From the NCBI RefSeq assembly GCF_004364125.1, contig NZ_SNZV01000005.1:62001-126000 (forward strand): 64,000 bases of DNA, in the 5' to 3' direction. Of this stretch, positions 46,357-55,031 are shown one piece after another. Source of the DNA: Sphingobacterium paludis (GTDB lineage: Bacteria > Bacteroidota > Bacteroidia > Sphingobacteriales > Sphingobacteriaceae). The notes beneath the pieces were generated by a model. The model saw nothing but the letters and a program-made list of their open reading frames with translations, made no database searches and was not told where the DNA came from. How positions within the stretch are numbered: position 1 is the first letter of the stretch; each line of letters opens with the position of its first letter. Both the position numbers and the translations under genes were made by a program.

Positions 46357-47703
46357 ATGATGACACAGCGAACACCTCAAATCCCACTTTATGCCCCTTG
46401 GCAACGGTATACGCTTCGTGCAGGCATACTCTTTATTCTCTTTTTAAGCTTACCCCTGCAAGCGGATTTCTATCGGACGCTCTTTGCGATAGAATGGACA
46501 TATTTTATAACGGATGTATTCAATTTGCTTGTTTTTCTACCGCATTATTTTGGTGATGAGCCGCAAATCTATGATTGGTTACTTGGCCTCGGTATAGCGC
46601 TAATCGGCGCATTGTTATGGATCAAAAGGGAAGCGCCAAATGTGGAGCGGGATGCCTTATATTTTTACGTGTTGCGCATTTTCGTACGCTTTCGTTTAGC
46701 GTCAATCTTGTTTGTGGCTGGTTTCACCAAGTTTTTTGCCATTTTCGCGCCAGAACTATCACTAAGCCATCTTAATACAGGCTATGGTTATTTTGAGGAT
46801 TGGAAACATTTGTACCTAAGCCTTTCTGCCGCGCCGGCGTATTTGGTCTTTTTGGGCACGGTAGAATTACTTGCCGCTGTGTTGTTACTATTCCGTCGTA
46901 CATCGTTTCTAGCTACGATCATTATCATCCCATTCTATGGTAATGTGTTTCTAGCCGACATTGCTTACGGCGGTGCTTACTATCTTGCCTCGGCCTACAT
47001 TGTGCTGTTGACTTTGCCTATATTTCTTTATGATATAGGCCGTTTGTCCCGGCTCGTTATCGACCTTCAAGCCACTGTTCCCGAACGTTGGGCGTTCGAC
47101 TGGAAGCAAGTTGGTTGGGGGCAGTGGAAGTGGATTCCCAAGCTATTATTTGTCGTGTTGTTTGGCTTACTCGTCGGCGTGCGCTCTTTCGATATCAGCC
47201 GTACCGCAAGTTTGTATTACCCCGAAGAAAGCGGGCTCAGCAATATTGCCGGCAAATATATTGTCGAAAGCTACGTGTTGAACGGGAATCGTATCGACTT
47301 TTCGCCGACGCATAAATCGCGCTGGAAAGACGTGGTGTTTGAAAAGTGGAATACCTTAAGTGTGCGCGTAAACGACAGCATACAAACGACCACTTCCAAA
47401 GGCTTTTTGAAGCGAGAGGACGGCAAGCGTGATTATGAGTACGCCCAAGTAGGAGATCGCTTGTACTACCGATATGATACCTCTAGCGATCAGAAACAGG
47501 TCATTTTACAGAATCCAAATCCGCACTACGCGAATGATCGATATACCTTTTCCGTGACACGTCCAGACAGCAGCCGCGTTGCATTACGTGGGAAGAATGC
47601 GCAGGGCGACTCGCTCTTTGTTGAGCTTCGAAAGACGGATAAGCGTTACCTTCTTGAGGAAATTAAAAAAGAAGGACGTCGGAAACTAGGTTTTACGTTA
47701 TAA
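46357..47703 (+). CDS. DoxX-like membrane protein with C-terminal soluble domain (paralog 1)
   Basis: 448 residues. About 6-7 predicted helices over 1-275, with the DoxX-like segments RLASILFVAGFTKFF and YLVFLGTVELLAAVLLLFRRTSF. After the last helix, about 170 residues form a beta-rich soluble part beginning SGLSNIAGKYIVESYVLNG, with WKDVVFEKWNTLSVRVN. The protein downstream has the same order, so they are tandem paralogs. DoxD/DoxX proteins are linked to thiosulfate:quinone oxidoreductase activity and redox roles in other organisms; the soluble extension is unusual. Starts 9 bases after SusD. Confidence 0.65.
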   Translation: MMTQRTPQIPLYAPWQRYTLRAGILFILFLSLPLQADFYRTLFAIEWTYFITDVFNLLVFLPHYFGDEPQIYDWLLGLGIALIGALLWIKREAPNVERDALYFYVLRIFVRFRLASILFVAGFTKFFAIFAPELSLSHLNTGYGYFEDWKHLYLSLSAAPAYLVFLGTVELLAAVLLLFRRTSFLATIIIIPFYGNVFLADIAYGGAYYLASAYIVLLTLPIFLYDIGRLSRLVIDLQATVPERWAFDWKQVGWGQWKWIPKLLFVVLFGLLVGVRSFDISRTASLYYPEESGLSNIAGKYIVESYVLNGNRIDFSPTHKSRWKDVVFEKWNTLSVRVNDSIQTTTSKGFLKREDGKRDYEYAQVGDRLYYRYDTSSDQKQVILQNPNPHYANDRYTFSVTRPDSSRVALRGKNAQGDSLFVELRKTDKRYLLEEIKKEGRRKLGFTL

Positions 47704-47731
47704 TTTATTCACACGCTGATTACTAATTGCT

Positions 47732-49381
47732 ATGTTTGTACTTGAAAAAACAAGAACTGAAGCTGTTCAAGAACAGTCCGTTCATCCATCAGCCAAGCGC
47801 TGGCCGTCCTGGCAGCTACTGGCTTTCCGTATAAGCTTTGTATTCTTTATCATTATATCGATTCCCAATAATCCACTCTGGTACCAGCATGTGCTGGCCA
47901 TCGATTGGCTAAACCTAGACTATCGGGATCTTTACGACATATGTCGTTTTGGCTCTGGCGTCAATTGGTTTGGCCGAACGACCTTTGGCTCCAGGCTCGA
48001 AGGGTATAGCATTTGGGTAAATACGCTGTTCTTCGCTGCGGCTGTGGGTGTGCTGTGGACCGTTGTCGCTCGGTTATTAAAAAAAGAGCGGAAAGAATAC
48101 AACAAGCTGTATTATTGGTTAAACGTGGTGGTGCGCTATCGTGCTGGGCTCGGTATTATTGGATTTGGCTTTACCAAATTATTTCCGGTGCAGATGCCTT
48201 ATCCGTCGCTTGGCATTTTGGATACGGATTACGGCGACTTGACAACCCAAAAAATATTTTGGCTATCGTTTGGTATTGTGCCCTGGTATCAAGTTTTTGC
48301 TGGTATTGTGGAAGTTGGAGCGGGCACCTTACTTTTCTTCCGAAAGACGGTCGCTATTGGTTCGACCTTATTAGTAGGGGCGTTAGGAGCGATTGTAGCT
48401 GTTAACTTCGCTTATGATGGCGGCGTGCATGTCTATAGCTCTTATTTTGTGCTGCTTAGTTTGTTTCTATTGGTACCCTATTTCAAGCCTTTTTATGATG
48501 TTTTTATCCGAGAACTCCCTGCTCGCGTCAACCTTTCGTTCCCCATATTTAACAGGCGTGGGCAAGTGCTCCGCTTCGGCTTAAAAGGATTAGCAATTTT
48601 TCTATTCCTAGGTGTTTTCTTTTATCTGCAATATGTAGATTTTCGATATGACCCCTACAAGCAGCCCTCAAGCAGCGGCGTTGCCGCGCTGCGGGGAAAC
48701 TATCTGGTATCCGAATTTAAGATCAATGGTGTAACACGTCCCTACAATCCATATGATAGCATACGCTGGCAATCGGTAACGTTCGAAAAATGGTCTACCA
48801 TGACGTTCAAGGTCAACAGGCCTTTGCAACTGGACTTATCCAATGGCGGGGGAGATCCGAAGCGTGACGTTAACCGCACATTTGAGATTTCCGGTGTTGC
48901 TGGCGGACAACGCGCGTTTCATTATTACGCTGATACGCAAACCCAAACGCTTTACTTAGAGGACAAGTACAAGTTAATTCCTGATCAACGTAATGTGACG
49001 GCGGGTGAAGGCGGGGATGGAGGCGTGAAAAATTATTTAGACCGTCTTAAAAACGATACAAAAGGACATACACCGTTGCTATCGTTAGCAGACTGGATTC
49101 CGGCCGATGTAAAAGCACGGCTAGGCGACGAGGCTACCTACGTAGCCCCACCCGCACGAACAGCGCGGCGCTTACGCGAGTTTGGAAAGGCAGATGAAAT
49201 GGCGGAAAAAGAAGTTCGGCAACGTTTTATCGTATCTTACCACATACAAGACAATCAAAATAGGGTCGTGTTGACCGGCATTGATGAAAATCGCGATTCG
49301 TTGTATGTCGTACTGGATAAAGTAAAGAAGGATTATAAAATATCTCCAGGAAAATTGGATGCAGGGCAATATACTAACTAG
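47732..49381 (+). CDS. DoxX-like membrane protein with C-terminal soluble domain (paralog 2)
   Basis: 549 residues. Similar plan to its neighbour: helices with RYRAGLGIIGFGFTKLF, WYQVFAGIVEVGAGTLLFFRK and a final helix near 290-310, then a soluble part starting SGVAALRGNYLVSEFKING with WQSVTFEKWSTMTFKVN. It has an extra about 100 residues, including GGDGGVKNYLDRLKND and an ADVKARLGDE stretch. No cofactor motif is visible. The start of the SoxD-like gene lies inside its last 23 bases. Function is inferred from operon context. Confidence 0.65.
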   Translation: MFVLEKTRTEAVQEQSVHPSAKRWPSWQLLAFRISFVFFIIISIPNNPLWYQHVLAIDWLNLDYRDLYDICRFGSGVNWFGRTTFGSRLEGYSIWVNTLFFAAAVGVLWTVVARLLKKERKEYNKLYYWLNVVVRYRAGLGIIGFGFTKLFPVQMPYPSLGILDTDYGDLTTQKIFWLSFGIVPWYQVFAGIVEVGAGTLLFFRKTVAIGSTLLVGALGAIVAVNFAYDGGVHVYSSYFVLLSLFLLVPYFKPFYDVFIRELPARVNLSFPIFNRRGQVLRFGLKGLAIFLFLGVFFYLQYVDFRYDPYKQPSSSGVAALRGNYLVSEFKINGVTRPYNPYDSIRWQSVTFEKWSTMTFKVNRPLQLDLSNGGGDPKRDVNRTFEISGVAGGQRAFHYYADTQTQTLYLEDKYKLIPDQRNVTAGEGGDGGVKNYLDRLKNDTKGHTPLLSLADWIPADVKARLGDEATYVAPPARTARRLREFGKADEMAEKEVRQRFIVSYHIQDNQNRVVLTGIDENRDSLYVVLDKVKKDYKISPGKLDAGQYTN

Positions 49382-49988
49382 CTTATACGCGTTTGGTCTG
49401 ATGTTCCTGTCGAGCTTCTTTTTAGCGCGCTGCTCCTTCAACAAAGAAGAAACAGTAGAAATAGATAGCTTGCATGCATATCATACGAGCTGGGATGATG
49501 GTTTAGAAGATTACCGCAAGACATGGCCAGGCCGGTTCGACATGGGAAAGCCGGCCGATGCCAAATTTATAGCAAAATGGGATATCGACGTGCGTCCGGA
49601 CGGCAAAGGATTACCCAAAGAAGGTGCTGGAACGGTAAAATCAGGCGCCGTGCTTTACCAGGCAAAATGTGCCGCTTGTCATGGTGTAAATGGTTATGAA
49701 GGACCCTACGACAAGCTGGTTACCGATAGCACCGGCAAAAATACCATAGGCAATTATTGGCCTTACGCCAGCACTATTTTTGATTATGTGCGTCGTGCGA
49801 TGCCCTTTAATGCACCGGGTTCGTTGACCGATCAAGAGGTATATGATATAACGGCCTATCTCCTTTATAGCAATGAAATCATTAAAGCCGATGACGTGAT
49901 CAATTCGGAAACACTTCCACAAATTGAAATGCCGGCGCTAAAACGATATGTCATCGACGACCGGAAGGGTGGCCAGGAAATTAGATAA
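49359..49988 (+). CDS. soxD-like: SoxD-like c-type cytochrome lipoprotein
   Basis: 209 residues. Lipobox Leu-Ala-Arg-Cys (Cys25); the start at 49359 is preferred to an in-frame ATG at 49401 because it leaves a normal signal length. One haem site, CAACH (Cys104, Cys107, His108), followed by the SoxD pattern IGNYWPYASTIFDYVRRAMP, with a candidate axial Met in RRAMPFN and GSLTDQEVYDITAYLLY. SoxD is the electron-transfer partner of SoxC in sulfur oxidation. It overlaps the upstream gene by 23 bases and precedes SoxC by 5, so translation is probably coupled. It carries a single haem; some SoxD proteins have two. Confidence 0.85.
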   Translation: MQGNILTSLYAFGLMFLSSFFLARCSFNKEETVEIDSLHAYHTSWDDGLEDYRKTWPGRFDMGKPADAKFIAKWDIDVRPDGKGLPKEGAGTVKSGAVLYQAKCAACHGVNGYEGPYDKLVTDSTGKNTIGNYWPYASTIFDYVRRAMPFNAPGSLTDQEVYDITAYLLYSNEIIKADDVINSETLPQIEMPALKRYVIDDRKGGQEIR

Positions 49989-49993
49989 AACGA

Positions 49994-51241
49994 ATGAAAG
50001 AAAGGATACAAACGCGAACAAAACGTAGCTTACAGATCGTGGCAGGAATCATTTTGCTCGCAAGCATGGGTTTTGCTGGTTATTTTTATATACAATCTCA
50101 CGAGCAGATCATCGAGCCTGATGTACCCTCGCAGATCGTAGTCGATCCCAGTAAGGTTCAGGGGCGGGCTACGGCAGAAGTGGGTTACCGATCGCCTTTC
50201 GAAAAGCCCAAAAAGCTGATTTCGACAACTTCGGCACGGACGCCGCTGCAAGATTTGTACGGCACCATTACGCCAGCAGATTTGCATTTCGAACGGCATC
50301 ATGCGGGAATACCTGAAATCGATCCTGAGCAGCATGAACTCCTGATTCACGGTTTGTTGGCTAAGCCCATACGGTTGACCTTAGCCGATCTCAAGCGCTA
50401 CCCCTCCGTGTCGCGTATTTGCTTTATTGAATGCTCTGGAAATTTTCGCTATGGCAAACGGGAGATGACACCGCAAGAAGTTTGCGGTTTGACCAGTCAA
50501 AGTGAATGGACGGGGGTGCTACTATCTACCATATTGAAAGATTTGGGTGTGAAATCCTCGGCCAAATGGTTTCTGGCCGAAGGCGCGGATGGCGCGTTGA
50601 TGGCCCGCAGTGTTCCGCTCGAAGAAGCCCTTCCCGAAGCTATTATTGCGTACGGACAAAACGGCGAAGCTATTCGCCCGCAACAGGGCTATCCAATGCG
50701 TTTAGTGATTCCTGGCTTTGAAGGCAATACGCAGATCAAATGGTTACGACGCATTGAATTAACCGATAAGCCTGTCATGACGCGTGAGGAAACATCAAAA
50801 TATACCGAAAAAATTAAAGATGGTAAGATTAGAATGTTTAGTTTAGTAATGGATGCGCGATCCATAATTACCTATCCAGCTTATCCGAAAACAATTGAGA
50901 AGGGCTGGCAGGAGATTCGCGGAATTGCCTGGAGCGGCCGCGGAAAGGTGAAGCAGGTATTGGTGAGTACAGATAATGGTGTACATTGGAATGAAGCACA
51001 TATCCAGGGACCTGTCTTGGAAAAAGCACATACCGCATTCCGGTTTATGTGGAATTGGGATGGCAAACCGACCCGGATATTAAGCAAGGTCATCGACGAA
51101 ACCGGATATGTGCAGCCGACATACAACGAGCTGGTCGAAGCGCGGGAGTCTAAGGGCGGTTACCATTTTAATCCGATAGTGGGCTGGGATATTGACAAAA
51201 ATGGCAGCGCATACTTGGCCAAGGTAGAAGACATAAATTGA
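49994..51241 (+). CDS. soxC-like: SoxC-like sulfite/sulfane dehydrogenase molybdoenzyme
   Basis: 415 residues. N-terminal TKRSLQIVAGIILLASMGF is a signal-anchor-like segment with a Lys-Arg pair in the position of the Tat twin-arginine. The sulfite oxidase fold follows: LYGTITPADLHFERHHAGIP, and Cys147 in FIECSGN, the expected Mo-ligating cysteine. YGQNGEAIRPQQGYPMRLV and FEGNTQIKWLRRIEL match the molybdopterin domain, and the C-terminal part resembles the Mo-co dimerisation domain. SoxC with SoxD oxidises sulfite or Sox-bound sulfane sulfur. SoxB, SoxAX and SoxYZ are not in this window, so sulfite or a small organosulfur compound may be the actual substrate. Confidence 0.88.
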   Translation: MKERIQTRTKRSLQIVAGIILLASMGFAGYFYIQSHEQIIEPDVPSQIVVDPSKVQGRATAEVGYRSPFEKPKKLISTTSARTPLQDLYGTITPADLHFERHHAGIPEIDPEQHELLIHGLLAKPIRLTLADLKRYPSVSRICFIECSGNFRYGKREMTPQEVCGLTSQSEWTGVLLSTILKDLGVKSSAKWFLAEGADGALMARSVPLEEALPEAIIAYGQNGEAIRPQQGYPMRLVIPGFEGNTQIKWLRRIELTDKPVMTREETSKYTEKIKDGKIRMFSLVMDARSIITYPAYPKTIEKGWQEIRGIAWSGRGKVKQVLVSTDNGVHWNEAHIQGPVLEKAHTAFRFMWNWDGKPTRILSKVIDETGYVQPTYNELVEARESKGGYHFNPIVGWDIDKNGSAYLAKVEDIN

Positions 51242-51251
51242 TACATTTTTG

Positions 51252-52688
51252 ATGGGAATAGAAAAACAGTATGATGCAATCGTAGTAGGGGCAGGTCCTA
51301 ACGGTTTGGCTGCGGCCATTACGCTTCAACGCGCCGGGAAGTCAACGCTGCTCCTCGAGGGCGCCGAAGACATCGGTGGTGGCTTGCGCACGAAGGAACT
51401 AACTTTGCCCGGCTATCGCCATGACGTTTGTTCAGCCATTCATCCCATGGCTATGGCCTCTCCTTTTTTTCGCACCTTGCCCTTAAAAGACCATGGTTTG
51501 GAATTGCTTTTTCCGGAAATAGCCGCCGCCCATCCGCTGGATGATGGAAGTGCAGGCCTGCTGTATCAAGAATGGTCCAAAACGCAAGAACACCTTGGTA
51601 AAGACGCCGGTGCTTACCGCCGACTGATACGGCCTGTCGTCGACAACTGGGAAAGCTTGGCCGATGCCACCATGGGGCCATTACGTTTTCCTAAAGATCC
51701 GCTAGGTCTAGCTTCATTTGGACTAAACGCTTTACAACCGGCATCGTGGATCGCAAAACGTTTTTCTACGGCACAGGGAAAGGCATTGTGGGGCGGTATG
51801 GCGGCGCACGGTATACAGCCGCTGAGTAACTTTACTACGGCCGCCATAGGCATCGTCTTGTCGGCCGTAGGCCACCGGTATGGATGGCCCGTACCCAAAG
51901 GCGGGTCGCAGTCCATCGCCAAAGCATTGCTCAGTTACTACAACACATTAGGTGGTGATGTGCAAACAGGCTTTTGGTTGGAGGATGTTCGTGCATTGCC
52001 CAAGCATGACGTGTTGATTCTGGATCTCACACCCAAGCAATTGCTAGCGTTAAATGGAGTAGAATGGTCGAATAGCTATAGAAGACAACTGGAACGCTTT
52101 ACGTATGGCATGGGCGTGTTTAAGGTGGATTGGGCCTTAGCGGAACCAACGCCATTTAAAAATGGGCATACACGACAAGCCGGAACGGTGCATTTAGGCA
52201 ATACATTTGCAGAGATTGCCGAAAACGAGTGGCGGAGCAGTAAAGGACGGCATGTTCAACAGCCGTTTGTGCTCTTCAGTCAGCCCAGTCTGTTCGACCA
52301 CAGTCGATCGCCGGAAGGCAAACACGTGGGATGGGCATATTGCCATGTACCGCATGGATCAACGCAAGATATGACCGCGGCTATCGAAAGCCAAGTCGAG
52401 CGATTTGCGCCAGGCTTTAAGGATACCATCTTGGCTACACATACATTCAATACGAGAGAGCTTCAGGTGTATAACCCAAATTACATCGGCGGCGATATCA
52501 ATGGCGGCTTAATGAATTTGGCGCAGTTGTACACCCGGCCGACGCTTAGCTTAACGCCCTACCGCACATCCAAGAACAACATATACATCTGTTCCTCGTC
52601 AACGCCTCCGGGAGGTGGCGTGCATGGCATGTGCGGTTTTCATGCAGCGAAGACAGCCTTGTACGACCATTTCGAAATAAAGCCATAG
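51252..52688 (+). CDS. FAD-dependent oxidoreductase, phytoene-desaturase-like
   Basis: 478 residues from ATG 51252 (a TTG one codon earlier is less likely). N-terminal AIVVGAGPNGLAAAITLQRAGKS FAD motif, then DIGGGLRTKELTLPGYRHDV, the pattern of CrtI/PYROXD2-like proteins. C-terminal FAD signature: SSTPPGGGVHGMCGFHAAK. No signal peptide. It starts 10 bases after SoxC. No carotenoid synthesis genes are nearby, so a redox step on an imported compound is more likely than carotenoid desaturation, but this is inference. Confidence 0.75.
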   Translation: MGIEKQYDAIVVGAGPNGLAAAITLQRAGKSTLLLEGAEDIGGGLRTKELTLPGYRHDVCSAIHPMAMASPFFRTLPLKDHGLELLFPEIAAAHPLDDGSAGLLYQEWSKTQEHLGKDAGAYRRLIRPVVDNWESLADATMGPLRFPKDPLGLASFGLNALQPASWIAKRFSTAQGKALWGGMAAHGIQPLSNFTTAAIGIVLSAVGHRYGWPVPKGGSQSIAKALLSYYNTLGGDVQTGFWLEDVRALPKHDVLILDLTPKQLLALNGVEWSNSYRRQLERFTYGMGVFKVDWALAEPTPFKNGHTRQAGTVHLGNTFAEIAENEWRSSKGRHVQQPFVLFSQPSLFDHSRSPEGKHVGWAYCHVPHGSTQDMTAAIESQVERFAPGFKDTILATHTFNTRELQVYNPNYIGGDINGGLMNLAQLYTRPTLSLTPYRTSKNNIYICSSSTPPGGGVHGMCGFHAAKTALYDHFEIKP

Positions 52689-52752
52689 CGATCGATACCG
52701 AAATGCAATCAAGATAACATACACATTGTACATACGACACACCATTAAAAAC

Positions 52753-54003
52753 ATGTCTACACAAAAAATAACCCTTCCAGAAGACTGGGTCGTTGTCCTT
52801 TTAGGGCTAGGTACCATCTTCTTAAGTTTACTAGGCCTCATTGTGCCAAAACCTAATTTCAACTGGAGTAACGTTGACGAATTTCAGTCCACAGTTATCC
52901 ATGCAGCTAACGTACAAGCTATAGGATTCCAATTTCTATTGGTGCTTCTTACGGCTGTTATTGGAGCATTGCTGCTTGGTAAAAGTGTACGCGCAACATT
53001 GATTGTGGTGCCTATTGTCTTTACCCTTTCGCTTTTTGCTTTGTTTCTTGCGGGGAATAGTGTTGTCAAGGAATTTAATTTGGAAGCGGTCATCTTTAGC
53101 CTAGCCATTGGTTTGCTGATCAGTAATCTATTTAAATTACCGGATTGGTTCAAGGCTGTTTTAAACGCTGAGTTTTATGTAAAGATAGGTCTAATCTTGC
53201 TGGGTACTTCCGTAATTTTTGGTGATATTTTAGAAGCTGGTGCTTTGGGTTTAATTCAAGCCTTGCTTGTTGTACTTTCCGTTTGGTATTTTGCTTTCTG
53301 GCTGTGCAAGAAGTTAAAGGTGGATAAAGAAATGTCCTTGATGTTGTCGAGCGCGGTATCTATTTGCGGAGTGTCCGCAGCTATTGCGACATCGGGTGCT
53401 ATAGAAGGGGATAGTAAAAAGCTTTCCTATGTCATATCCCTTGTGCTGATCACCGCCATTCCAATGATGATTTTTATGCCCTATATCGCTGATTGGCTCG
53501 GCTTGTCACAGGCGGTCACGGGAGCTTGGCTAGGCGGCAGTATTGACACTACAGGAGCGGTCGTCGCTTCGGGTTCCTTGGTAGGCGAGGAGGCTTTGAA
53601 AATAAGCACCATTGTGAAATTTTCTCAAAACGTGTTGCTAGGCATTGCAGCATTTGCTATTAGCATCTATTGGACGTACAATAGCGCTAAGAAAGCCGAG
53701 CACGTAGAAAAACCAACATTATCCATTATCTGGAAACGCTTCCCAAAATTTGTACTTGGGTTTGTGTTTGCATCATTGTTGTTCTCTTTCGCCGTATCGG
53801 AAGATACATATGCTCAGGTAAAAGATAGTTTAAAAAGTATACAAGGCCTTTGGTTTGCGCTCGCCTTTACATCAATTGGTTTGGAAACTAATATCAAGGA
53901 TCTATTTGGTCATGGGAGCAAAAAACCATTGTACGCATTTATTATTGCGCAGACGTTTAATGTGCTAATTACACTCGTCATTGCTATCGTATTATTTGGT
54001 TAA
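52753..54003 (+). CDS. YeiH/UPF0324-type putative sulfate exporter
   Basis: 416 residues from ATG 52753, preferred to the TTG at 52726 since it gives the expected cytoplasmic N-terminus. About 10-11 helices. Family marks: IGLILLGTSVIFGDIL, SAVSICGVSAAIATSGAIEG, and GAWLGGSIDTTGAVVASGSL. Annotated families call these putative sulfate exporters; direct proof is limited. Downstream of SoxCD it would export sulfate or sulfite made by oxidation. It lies 64 bases after the oxidoreductase gene, so co-transcription is likely but not certain. Confidence 0.87.
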   Translation: MSTQKITLPEDWVVVLLGLGTIFLSLLGLIVPKPNFNWSNVDEFQSTVIHAANVQAIGFQFLLVLLTAVIGALLLGKSVRATLIVVPIVFTLSLFALFLAGNSVVKEFNLEAVIFSLAIGLLISNLFKLPDWFKAVLNAEFYVKIGLILLGTSVIFGDILEAGALGLIQALLVVLSVWYFAFWLCKKLKVDKEMSLMLSSAVSICGVSAAIATSGAIEGDSKKLSYVISLVLITAIPMMIFMPYIADWLGLSQAVTGAWLGGSIDTTGAVVASGSLVGEEALKISTIVKFSQNVLLGIAAFAISIYWTYNSAKKAEHVEKPTLSIIWKRFPKFVLGFVFASLLFSFAVSEDTYAQVKDSLKSIQGLWFALAFTSIGLETNIKDLFGHGSKKPLYAFIIAQTFNVLITLVIAIVLFG

Positions 54004-54022
54004 GTAGGGGCGTATACCAAAG

Positions 54023-54241
54023 CTACAGGGGGTACATATCACCATAATCCGTCAGGATATGATTTTCGATAGGCCAATTTGCCAAATGTGCTTTCGCCTT
54101 TTGGATAATGCCCTTTTGCAAGAGCTGCGCTATCGCAATTTTTAAATCAGTATCGGTATAAGGCGAACTCGTTAGTATGCTGCGATAGCTAACCCCGTTT
54201 CGCAAAATATTGATGATGTGGATTTCGGATGATGTGAACAT
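54023..54241 (-). CDS. small winged-helix-like hypothetical protein
   Basis: 72 residues. The pattern SSEIHIINILRNGVSYRSIL followed by DTDLKIAIAQLLQKGIIQ looks like a small winged-helix DNA-binding or ubiquitin-ligase-like fold. No family recognised. Convergent with the exporter, 20 bases from its stop. Confidence 0.5.
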   Translation of the reverse strand: MFTSSEIHIINILRNGVSYRSILTSSPYTDTDLKIAIAQLLQKGIIQKAKAHLANWPIENHILTDYGDMYPL

Positions 54242-54337
54242 AGCGAGGTATTTTAATTAATAACCATTTTTATGCAAATAAGTTTGAATAAATATACCTT
54301 CGGTACGTGTTTTTTAAAGGCTAATCATGGGCAACAT

Positions 54338-54715
54338 TTACATACCCTTCATGGATAAGAACTCGGGTATCTTGGTACTGGTAAATAACCCTGAAAACAC
54401 ACTCATTCCACCCATCAACACATGCCATAACCACGTTTGTTCTGCAAATCCAAATACCCAAGGAGAAGAAAGTAGGGCAAGGCCTAACACAACATCCATA
54501 AATAAGTGAAATTTCACCGGAAGTACTTTGAGCAAACCTCCTTCGTAATTCGTGAACAAGGATTGAAGCAAAATAAAGGCTCCGGCAAAAACGAATGCAT
54601 ATTTTGCTTCGGCGTTATCATTAAATAACAAAATCCAAGGACCAATCAATAATATGATGGCGCTCCCATAGTCCATCACCGCATGTGCTTTCGTAGGAAT
54701 AATTCTTTTCATCAC
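54338..54715 (-). CDS. SPW-repeat membrane protein
   Basis: 125 residues, four hydrophobic helices. The SPW-type motif occurs twice in altered form: IGPWILLF near 30 and LSSPWVFGF near 84, each after a helix start (AVMDYGSAII; HLFMDVVLGLALL). The position and orientation of the motifs match the SPW repeat family of inner-membrane proteins. Function unknown. Start could equally be the next codon, also ATG. Confidence 0.75.
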   Translation of the reverse strand: MMKRIIPTKAHAVMDYGSAIILLIGPWILLFNDNAEAKYAFVFAGAFILLQSLFTNYEGGLLKVLPVKFHLFMDVVLGLALLSSPWVFGFAEQTWLWHVLMGGMSVFSGLFTSTKIPEFLSMKGM

Positions 54716-55031
54716 GTTCGTCTTTGCTACTGAATGCTGCTCGACTAAAATGGTTCATGCCTCTGAAAGCAATACGTATTAATCTTTAGGTTTCCGTATT
54801 TACGGATAAATCTTATTATGGCTCCAGCAGGTTTGCTCTTCATATTCTAGGAGGAATTGCATAGGGCGGATGTTGTGCGTTTGGATACATACGAACAAAA
54901 TAGCACGTTTCAGCCCTATTTTAGATGCAACAAGCGATGGCCGGGATACCGCATGAATCAACACGCTATAATAAAGTATAGCGATTATTCCCGTCAATAC
55001 ATTAAATTTATGCCCGTAGTCTCCACATTCC
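54716..55031. other. intergenic region between divergent genes
   Basis: 316 bases. No credible gene, hairpin or exact TAnnTTTG box; TGCGTTTG near 54875-54885 is one base off consensus. Promoters for both divergent genes must be here. Confidence 0.45.

Noticed and set aside
51252..52688. carotenoid desaturase (crtI)
   Set aside because: No crtB, crtE or other carotenoid gene nearby; family pattern fits broader PYROXD2-type oxidoreductases and the operon is sulfur-related.
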